A stretch of 13,736 bases of DNA from an uncultured Clostridia bacterium (GTDB lineage Bacteria; Bacillota; Clostridia; TANB77; CAG-508): contig CAKPPO010000024.1 of NCBI GenBank assembly GCA_934177725.1, forward strand, positions 1 to 13,736, given 5' to 3'. Shown here piece after piece: positions 1-5,394 of this stretch (positions are counted from its first letter, which is position 1; each line of letters opens with the position of its first letter). The notes below the pieces were generated by a model, which saw only the letters and a program-made list of their open reading frames with translations, ran no database searches and was not told the DNA's origin. A program made the translations under genes and the position numbers.

Positions 1-19
1 ATAAGATTATAACAAAAAA

Positions 20-69
20 AGAGTTGCGTGAGCAACTCTCAAAGGAAAAATTTATTTTTCCTATTTTTT
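20..69 (+). terminator. Tandem hairpins, probable terminator of an upstream gene
   Basis: An 8-bp stem (20-27 with 32-39, loop GTGA) is followed by a 7-bp stem (44-50 with 55-61, loop TTTA) and then a T6 run at 64-69. The first hairpin looks like a Clostridia terminator that has lost its T-tract; the second has one. No coding sequence of the upstream gene is visible in the window, so assignment to an upstream + strand gene is inference. Confidence 0.5.
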
Positions 70-78
70 ATATAGTAA

Positions 79-180
79 GAAATTTCTCCTTGAAGGAGAA
101 ATTTCTGTACTAGATAAATATGGCGAGGCTTAGATTTTCTTAAAATTTGCATTTGCTAGAAAATTTTAGACTCGCTTTTT
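79..180 (+). ncRNA. Structured element E1 (copy 1 of 2), unassigned RNA motif
   Basis: In order it holds an 11-bp perfect hairpin (79-89 with 95-105), an 18-nt linker TGTACTAGATAAATATGG (106-123), a long imperfect hairpin (123-140 with 158-175, 18 positions with two mismatches and one G-T) and a T5 run (176-180). A second copy lies at 4386-4488, with 16/18 identity in the linker and a downstream part of identical length (57 nt after the linker). Its stem differs from E1 by compensatory changes. The T-run suggests it is read on the + strand and ends like an intrinsic terminator. It lies upstream of, not inside, the transcript from the promoter at 241-269, so it does not look like a leader of the surface-protein gene. 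I do not recognise the class. Confidence 0.5.
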
Positions 181-240
181 ATGACTTAACGCAGCATACT
201 AAAAAATATGTAAAAATATAGAAAATAAGGGAAAATTATG

Positions 241-269
241 TTTACAAACAAGCTGAAAAATGGTATAAT
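241..269 (+). promoter_or_regulatory. Sigma-A-type promoter of the surface-protein gene
   Basis: The -35 box TTTACA (241-246) and -10 box TATAAT (264-269) are spaced by exactly 17 bp. A TGG just before the -10 (261-263) gives an extended -10. A ribosome site AAGGAAAGG (286-294) and the start codon follow. No operator-like palindrome is obvious here. Confidence 0.8.
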
Positions 270-306
270 AATAGTGTGATTTTATAAGGAAAGGTAGTTA
301 TAAAAT

Positions 307-3300
307 ATGATGAAAAAAAGTAGAAAAATATTATTGTTATTTATTAGCTTAATCATTACAATGTGTAGTATTATATCTTTAGAAATAGTAAGCAATGCAG
401 CAACAGATATGTCAATTTCATATAATACACATATTCAAAATTTAGGTTGGGAAGCAGACTTTAGTAAGAGTAATGGTCAAATTTCAGGAACCTCAGGACA
501 AAGCCTAAGATTGGAAGCTATAAAAATTAAATTGAATAATGCACCTTCAGGAGTAAGCTTAAAATACCAAGTACATGTTGAAAATGAAGGTTGGCAAGGA
601 TGGAAAAATAATGGAGAGACTGCAGGAACGACAGGCAAAAGCTATAGACTTGAGGCAATTAGAATTAAATTAGAAGGAACAAAAAATTATAAAGTTCAAT
701 ATAGAGCACATGTCCAAAACATAGGCTGGCAAGACTGGCAAGAAGATGGAGAAATGGCAGGAACTTCAGGACAAAGCTTAAGATTAGAGGCTATTCAAAT
801 AAGAATAGTAAAAGTTAATAATCCTACTGTAGAATATTGTGGACACATAGAAATGGATGGTTGGGAACAAACTTATAGTAGAAGCAATGGACAAACATCA
901 GGTACAACAGGAAGAAGCCTAGGTATGCAAGCTCTAAAAGTAAAATTATCAGGAGTTCCAACAAATGCAAATATTCAATGCCAAGCTCATGTACAATATC
1001 AAGGTTGGAAAAATTGGGCAAATGAAGGAACTATAGCAGGAACAACTGGATTAGGCTTGAACCTAGAAGCTATAAAATTAAAGTTAAATAATTTACCAGG
1101 TTATTCTATACAATATAGAGCACATGTTCAAAACATAGGCTGGCAAGACTGGAAAAAAGATGGTGAAATAGCAGGAACAACAGGTAAAAACTTAAGAATT
1201 GAAGCAATACAAATAAAACTTGTAAGAACAGATAATGTAAAACCAGTTATTACACTAAAAGGAAATAGTACAGTAAATGTGAGATTAGGAGACAAATACG
1301 TAGATGCAGGTGCAACTGCATTAGATAATATAGACGGAAATATAACATCAAAAATTATAACTAAAAGTAATGTCAATACATTAAAGGTAGGAACATACAC
1401 AGTTTCATATACAGTTTCAGATAAAGCTGGAAATGTTGATACAAAAACAAGAACAGTAAAAGTATTTGATTATATGACAGGAATAGAAGTAACAAAACCA
1501 ACAAAGACAGAATATAACTACGGAGAAGATTTAAATTTATCTGGATTATCTGTAAAGGCTGTAATGAAGTCAGGAAACAAAACTAATGTGGCAATAAACA
1601 ATTGCAAAATAACAGGATATGATAAAAATAAGTTGGGAAATCAAGCAGTAACAGTAAGTTATAATGAAAAGATAGCTACATTCCAAGTAACAGTTAAAGA
1701 TTATATAACAAATTTGGAAATAGTAGAGCCAACAAAGAAAGAATATAACTACGGAGAAGATTTAAATTTATCTGGATTATCTGTAAAGGCTGTAATGAAA
1801 TCAGGCAATAAAACTAATATAGCAATAAACAATTGCAAAATAACAGGATATGATAAAAATAAAATTGGAGATCAAACAGTAACAATAAATTACGGAGGAA
1901 AAGCAGCTACATTTAAGGTAAAAGTAAACAATTATGTTACAGGAATTGAAATAGCTAAAAAACCAACAAAAAATCAATATATAGAAGGAGAAAGAATTGA
2001 TTTAACAGGTTTAGTTGTAAATGCAGTAATGGCAGACAAAACTAAAATTGATGTAACAGATAAAATAACTACTGTTCCAAGTGCAGAGGTATTATATAAG
2101 ACAGAAACAGTATATGTAAGCTATACTACAACAAATACAATAGATAAAACAAGCAAAACATTTGAATGTGAATTCCCAGTTACAGTAAATAAAGCATTTT
2201 CAAAGATAGTAATAAACCAAGAAAAAAACACTGGATATGCACATGAAGAATTTATATATGGAACTATTTCTTCAGGAGAAGGAGAAGAGACGATAAAAAT
2301 AGCTAATTTAAAATATCAAATAAAAGACGAAAGTGGAAAAGATATTACTACAGATGGATTAGTTAAAGTTACTTTTGAAACTGAAGTTGCAAGACCAGAA
2401 GAAATTTTAATAAAAGTAACAGCTGAAAAAATAGGAAAATATACAATTGTTGCATATGTAGGAGAAAACATAAACGATAGTAATGTCATAAAATCAGAAG
2501 AACAACAAATTGAAATTTCTTGTAGCCAAGTAGTAAAGACAGCTGAAATACTTGATTTTGTTGATGCAAATGTAAGAATAAATAAAACAATTATAAAAGA
2601 TATTAAATTTACAAATGCATATGGAGACGAATTAACAAATGTAGCTAATAATGAAATATCTATAATTGGTGATGGCATAAAAATTACATTGTTAGATGAA
2701 ACTGGAAAACCAGGTTCAATTGTTAGAAAATTGCAAATACAAGGTATACAAGAAGGAACAACAAATATAAAAATAATATTAAATAAAGGAACTGAAAATG
2801 AAACACAACCAATTTCATTAGGTAATATTACAGTACAAGCAAAAGCAAAAGAAATGCTTGATATTGGAAGTTTAACTCAAATAAAACTATTACAAGAAAA
2901 ACCAGAAGAATCTATAAGTAATGTTATAGTGGTAAATGAAATACCATATTCATTAGTTCCGGTAAAATTAGTAGATGAAGATAACATAGAAAGAAAAATA
3001 AAAGCAAATGAATTTACATTTGGAGACGCAACAAGTGAAAATAAATTTGGAGTTAAATATACAGATTATGATCCAAATGAACTTATTCCGTTATTAGATA
3101 TTCAAATGTTCAAAGATGGAAATATTGTTAATTCATCAAGTTCTCTACAAGAAATTGATGCTATAGGAATAGCATTAACAGAAGGAACTACACAAGAAGA
3201 ACTAGAAAATAAAGACATAATATTGCAATATTATGGTTCATCTACAATAAATTTAAAAATGGAAGTTGAAGAATTGAAAATTAAAAGTTTAGTGGTAATT

Positions 3301-4344
3301 CCTGAAAATGTTGACAATGTTTCAAAATTGCCTAAAGTTGAAAACCATATAAAAACAACAATAGGTACAATTAAACCAGGAGAAGATAATAGAACATTAA
3401 ATATATCAGATTTAAATTATCAAGTAAAAGACGAAAATGGAAAAGATATTACTAATAGTATGATAAATGGCAAAAAAATGATTAAAGTTACTTTTGAAAG
3501 TGAAGTTGCACGACCAGGAGAAATTTTAATAAATGTAGAAACTCAAAAAGAAGGTAATTATACTATTATACCATACATAGAAATAGGTTCAAATAAGATA
3601 TTTACAGAACAAGAAATAGAAAGTGTAAATAATTCTGTTGTAAATAATGTTAAATTACCTGAATTATCTACAGCACAATTAGAGGTAAATACACCTTTTG
3701 AAAGTACAATTATATTTAAAAATAGTTATGGTGATATATTGAATGTAAGTCAAAATACAATAGAAGTAACAGGAACAGATTTAACAATTACTTTATTAGA
3801 AGGCACATCTCCTGTAGATCCAGATAATGGAGAACAAAACGTAACAGGAATACAAGTATTTGCACAAAGTGCAGGAAGCAAAACACTTTCAATAACTGTA
3901 AATAAAGGGACAACAGATGAAAAGACAGTTAAAATACAAATTGTAGTAGCAAATGTAGCTACTGTGCAATTAAATATTGGTGGTATGAATAAAATTTATT
4001 TATATGAAAATAAACCAGAAACAACTGACTATATTACATCTGTAATTAGTGAAGATGGTACCGATATTGTATATACTTTAATACCAATTTCATTATCAGA
4101 TGGTACAAAACTAAGAGGAAATTGTTTAATAAATAACAAATTAACATTAACTATTTCTAATGATGACGAGTTATCAATCGATGTAAAAATGTTTAAAGAT
4201 AAAGACACTGTTTCAGAAGATGGTGAAGAAGTAGAATATATAGGAATTGCATTAGGAATGGGATATGAAGAAAGCGAATTGATAGGAGAAACAATTACTT
4301 TAAGATATGAATCATCAAGTAAAACTTTAACAATTGAAAAATAA
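307..4344 (+). CDS. Secreted modular protein with six ChW repeats, DUF5011-like and Big_3-like domains and a duplicated C-terminal module
   Basis: The 1345-residue product starts with a signal peptide (basic MMKKSRK, hydrophobic core 8-28, likely cleavage after SNA at 31). Residues 35-306 are six Clostridial hydrophobic-W (ChW) repeats with GW near the middle and a G-T-[ST]-G motif. Residues about 312-386 resemble DUF5011 (VDAGATALDNIDGNI, then TVSYTVSDKAGNVDT). Residues 390-466, 467-543 and 544-about 630 are Big_3-like Ig domains, the first two almost identical. The rest is two tandem copies of a module of about 360 residues (about 631-988 and 989-1345). No LPXTG, SLH, LysM or catalytic motif is seen, so surface retention, if any, may rest on the ChW repeats. 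ChW repeats are known mainly from clostridial secreted and surface proteins; a role in adhesion or carbohydrate/protein binding is inference. Start at 307 or 310 (two consecutive ATGs); the ribosome site at 286-294 fits either. Its own promoter and terminator make it monocistronic. Confidence 0.88.
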   Translation: MMKKSRKILLLFISLIITMCSIISLEIVSNAATDMSISYNTHIQNLGWEADFSKSNGQISGTSGQSLRLEAIKIKLNNAPSGVSLKYQVHVENEGWQGWKNNGETAGTTGKSYRLEAIRIKLEGTKNYKVQYRAHVQNIGWQDWQEDGEMAGTSGQSLRLEAIQIRIVKVNNPTVEYCGHIEMDGWEQTYSRSNGQTSGTTGRSLGMQALKVKLSGVPTNANIQCQAHVQYQGWKNWANEGTIAGTTGLGLNLEAIKLKLNNLPGYSIQYRAHVQNIGWQDWKKDGEIAGTTGKNLRIEAIQIKLVRTDNVKPVITLKGNSTVNVRLGDKYVDAGATALDNIDGNITSKIITKSNVNTLKVGTYTVSYTVSDKAGNVDTKTRTVKVFDYMTGIEVTKPTKTEYNYGEDLNLSGLSVKAVMKSGNKTNVAINNCKITGYDKNKLGNQAVTVSYNEKIATFQVTVKDYITNLEIVEPTKKEYNYGEDLNLSGLSVKAVMKSGNKTNIAINNCKITGYDKNKIGDQTVTINYGGKAATFKVKVNNYVTGIEIAKKPTKNQYIEGERIDLTGLVVNAVMADKTKIDVTDKITTVPSAEVLYKTETVYVSYTTTNTIDKTSKTFECEFPVTVNKAFSKIVINQEKNTGYAHEEFIYGTISSGEGEETIKIANLKYQIKDESGKDITTDGLVKVTFETEVARPEEILIKVTAEKIGKYTIVAYVGENINDSNVIKSEEQQIEISCSQVVKTAEILDFVDANVRINKTIIKDIKFTNAYGDELTNVANNEISIIGDGIKITLLDETGKPGSIVRKLQIQGIQEGTTNIKIILNKGTENETQPISLGNITVQAKAKEMLDIGSLTQIKLLQEKPEESISNVIVVNEIPYSLVPVKLVDEDNIERKIKANEFTFGDATSENKFGVKYTDYDPNELIPLLDIQMFKDGNIVNSSSSLQEIDAIGIALTEGTTQEELENKDIILQYYGSSTINLKMEVEELKIKSLVVIPENVDNVSKLPKVENHIKTTIGTIKPGEDNRTLNISDLNYQVKDENGKDITNSMINGKKMIKVTFESEVARPGEILINVETQKEGNYTIIPYIEIGSNKIFTEQEIESVNNSVVNNVKLPELSTAQLEVNTPFESTIIFKNSYGDILNVSQNTIEVTGTDLTITLLEGTSPVDPDNGEQNVTGIQVFAQSAGSKTLSITVNKGTTDEKTVKIQIVVANVATVQLNIGGMNKIYLYENKPETTDYITSVISEDGTDIVYTLIPISLSDGTKLRGNCLINNKLTLTISNDDELSIDVKMFKDKDTVSEDGEEVEYIGIALGMGYEESELIGETITLRYESSSKTLTIEK
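409..1224 (+). repeat. Six ChW repeats arranged as a duplicated three-repeat block
   Basis: Repeats cover residues 35-76, 84-123, 127-168, 174-215, 221-261 and 265-306. Repeats 1 and 4 share an aberrant type in which the second Trp is replaced by an aromatic (SNGQ follows), while 2/5 and 3/6 keep GWxxW. Repeats 3 and 6 are almost identical in DNA over about 50 bp starting at 697 and 1111, an offset of 414 bp (138 codons, three repeat units). This pattern indicates that a three-repeat block was duplicated. Confidence 0.75.
1474..1935 (+). repeat. Recently duplicated 231-bp Big_3-like domain units
   Basis: Units at offset 231 bp (77 codons) encode residues 390-466 and 467-543. A 59-bp stretch (1510-1568 and 1741-1799) is identical in DNA, and a further stretch of about 40 bp starting at the GCAATAAACAATTG motif is also identical. 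Silent positions are conserved, so the copies arose recently or are being homogenised. A third, more diverged copy follows at residues 544-630. Confidence 0.8.
2197..4341 (+). repeat. Tandem duplication of an uncharacterised ~360-residue module
   Basis: Residues about 631-988 and 989-1345 align along their length. Matching landmarks are LKYQIKDESGKDIT with LNYQVKDENGKDIT, VTFETEVARPEEILI with VTFESEVARPGEILI, FTNAYGDEL with FKNSYGDIL, DIQMFKDGN with DVKMFKDKD, and IGIALTEG with IGIALGMG. The offset drifts from about 373 to 359 residues through small indels. DNA divergence is much greater than for the Big_3 pair, so this duplication is older. I do not recognise the family of the module. Confidence 0.7.
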
Positions 4345-4346
4345 GA

Positions 4347-4378
4347 AAAAATAACAGCATGAGAATGCTGTTATTTTT
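4347..4378 (+). terminator. Intrinsic terminator of the surface-protein gene
   Basis: A 14-bp perfect stem (4347-4360 with 4365-4378, loop GAGA) starts three bases after the stop codon. It has a GC-containing core (AACAGCAT/ATGCTGTT) and an A-tract/T-tract base, giving a U-run at the 3' end of the transcript. Confidence 0.85.
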
Positions 4379-4385
4379 ATATTCT

Positions 4386-4488
4386 AGAAAAGTTATCATA
4401 CTATGATACTTTCTGTAGAAGATAAATATGGTAGAAATTAGGTTTTATAGCAGTTTACACTATGTACAAAATCTTGATTCTGTTTTTT
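4386..4488 (+). ncRNA. Structured element E2 (copy 2 of 2), unassigned RNA motif
   Basis: It has the same order as E1: a 5' hairpin (about 4386-4397 with 4404-4414, with single-base bulges), linker TGTAGAAGATAAATATGG (4414-4431), an imperfect 3' hairpin (left arm from 4432, right arm to 4482) and a T6 run (4483-4488). The 5' hairpin sequence differs completely from E1 while the fold is kept. Opposite the E1 pairs G-C, A-T, G-C near the base of the 3' hairpin, E2 has A-T, G-C, A-T. It lies between the surface-gene terminator and the cad promoter and could be read only by read-through or from an unseen promoter. Function unknown. Confidence 0.5.
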
Positions 4489-4516
4489 GGGTTTTTGTAA
4501 AAATTTATAAAAAAGC

Positions 4517-4546
4517 TTGACAATTGAATATGCATTCAACTATAAT
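4517..4546 (+). promoter_or_regulatory. Promoter of the heavy-metal (cad) operon
   Basis: The -35 box TTGACA (4517-4522) and the -10 box TATAAT (4541-4546) are spaced by 18 bp. The spacer contains the palindrome TTGAAT-ATGC-ATTCAA (4524-4539), so repressor binding would block RNA polymerase directly. Confidence 0.85.
4524..4539. promoter_or_regulatory. ArsR/SmtB-type operator for the CadC-like repressor
   Basis: TTGAATATGCATTCAA is a perfect 6-4-6 inverted repeat containing TGAA-N6-TTCA, the core known for ArsR/SmtB-family operators. It sits between -35 and -10. Two more dyads follow: TCAACTATAA (4536-4545) with TTATAGTTGA (4551-4560), overlapping the -10, and ATTCAAT (4567-4573) with ATTGAAT (4578-4584) in the leader. 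The first is the operator proper by family knowledge; the others may be extra sites or mRNA hairpins. Confidence 0.7.
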
Positions 4547-4619
4547 ATATTTATAGTTGAGTAATAATTCAATTGTTATTGAATATAATATAGAAACAAA
4601 AGAAAGAAGGGAAGATAAT

Positions 4620-4979
4620 ATGTCTAAAAATGAATTCATATGTGATTGCAATATTATTCATCAAGATATAGTTACGAGCACAAAAGAGAAAATGACAGAT
4701 GAATATTTATTTAGTAAGCTTGCAGAATTTTTTAAAATATTAGGAGATATAACAAGAGCTAAAATACTATTTGCACTTGACCAAAATGAAATGTGTGTAT
4801 GTGACATAGCGAATGTACTTGGAATGAGCAAATCATCAATATCACATCAACTAGGAACCTTGAGAAGAACAGGAATAGTAAAATGCAGAAAACAAGGAAA
4901 AGAAGTATATTATATGCTAGATGATGAACATGTAAGCAAATTGTTTGAACTAGGAATTGAACATATAGAACATAAGTAA
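4620..4979 (+). CDS. cadC: CadC/CzrA-type ArsR-family metal-sensing repressor
   Basis: This 119-residue winged-helix repressor should release the cad promoter on binding Cd/Pb/Zn. The HTH spans about 56-90 (CDIANVLGMSKSSISHQL, then beta-wing KCRKQGKEVYYML). Metal ligands of the CadC alpha3N site are visible: ECV-like motif EMCVCD with Cys59 and Cys61, plus N-terminal Cys8 and Cys10. The alpha5 site of CzrA/SmtB also looks complete as D102-x-H104-x10-H115-x2-H118. The ATG at 4620 is chosen because AAGAAGGGAAG lies just upstream. A longer in-frame extension back to a TTG at 4557 overlaps the promoter/operator region and lacks a ribosome site. It is first gene of a three-gene operon, 75 bp ahead of the HMA gene, and presumably autoregulated. 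The choice between cadC and czrA/smtB naming is uncertain. Confidence 0.88.
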   Translation: MSKNEFICDCNIIHQDIVTSTKEKMTDEYLFSKLAEFFKILGDITRAKILFALDQNEMCVCDIANVLGMSKSSISHQLGTLRRTGIVKCRKQGKEVYYMLDDEHVSKLFELGIEHIEHK

Positions 4980-5054
4980 AAAACATATGAGATGTAGTAT
5001 AGAGCTACTAAAAAGATTATAAAATTAAACAAAAATGAAAGGAAGGAATTAATT

Positions 5055-5276
5055 ATGAAAAAAGTATTAAAATTAGAAGGATTAGACTGTGCAAACTGTG
5101 CAGCAGAATTAGAAAATAGAATAAGTAAAGTAGAAGGGGTAGAAAACGTATCAGTTAGCTTTATGACACAAAGATTAACTTTTGAATGTAGTGAAGAAAT
5201 AGTTGAAGAAAAATTAAAAGAAATTAAAAAAATAATTAAAAAAGAAGAGCCAGATGTTGAAGTTGAAGAAATCTAA
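5055..5276 (+). CDS. Free-standing heavy-metal-associated (HMA) domain protein
   Basis: The 73-residue cytosolic protein is one ferredoxin-like HMA domain with GLDCANC at residues 9-15 (Asp11, Cys12, Cys15). The Asp just before CxxC matches the DCxxC site of Zn/Cd/Pb-type HMA domains such as that of ZntA, rather than the MxCxxC of copper chaperones. The C-terminal end is highly charged (KKIIKKEEPDVEVEEI). The ribosome site GGAAGGAATT precedes the ATG. It lies between the repressor and an ATPase that lacks an N-terminal HMA domain, so it most likely supplies that missing function in trans as a metal-delivery or regulatory partner (inference). Confidence 0.88.
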   Translation: MKKVLKLEGLDCANCAAELENRISKVEGVENVSVSFMTQRLTFECSEEIVEEKLKEIKKIIKKEEPDVEVEEI

Positions 5277-5333
5277 TTAAAAATATTACTAGATAAAGAA
5301 TCAACAAATAAATAAAATATATGAAAGAAAGAA

Positions 5334-5376
5334 AATGTGTATATAGAATTTTAATAAAGGATTTTATATACACATT
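5334..5376 (+). other. 12-bp hairpin just upstream of the cadA ribosome site
   Basis: AATGTGTATATA (5334-5345) pairs perfectly with TATATACACATT (5365-5376) around a 19-nt loop, ending five bases before the GAGGAAG ribosome site (5381-5387). There is no T-run after it, so it is not a standard terminator. It may protect or process the mRNA, or tune cadA translation (inference). Confidence 0.5.
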
Positions 5377-5394
5377 ATATGAGGAAGTTGTAAT

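Noticed and set aside
79..180. E1/E2 as a T-box, c-di-GMP riboswitch or integron attC site
   Set aside because: No T-box GGTGG/ACC motif, no GEMM-type core, and no GTTRRRY/RYYYAAC end pair at the stem base. The element is also upstream of the promoter of the next gene, so it is not that gene's leader.
409..1224. Regular repeats in the 5' part of the surface gene as a CRISPR-like array
   Set aside because: The repeats are in frame, codon-based and encode ChW units; there are no uniform spacers and no cas genes.
4300..4344. LPXTG or other cell-wall anchor at the C-terminus of the surface protein
   Set aside because: The protein ends ...SSSKTLTIEK with no LPXTG, hydrophobic tail or SLH domain.
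4557..4619. Upstream in-frame TTG start for the CadC-like repressor
   Set aside because: The extension overlaps the leader dyads just after the -10 and lacks a ribosome site, whereas the ATG at 4620 has AAGAAGGGAAG and gives the normal family length.
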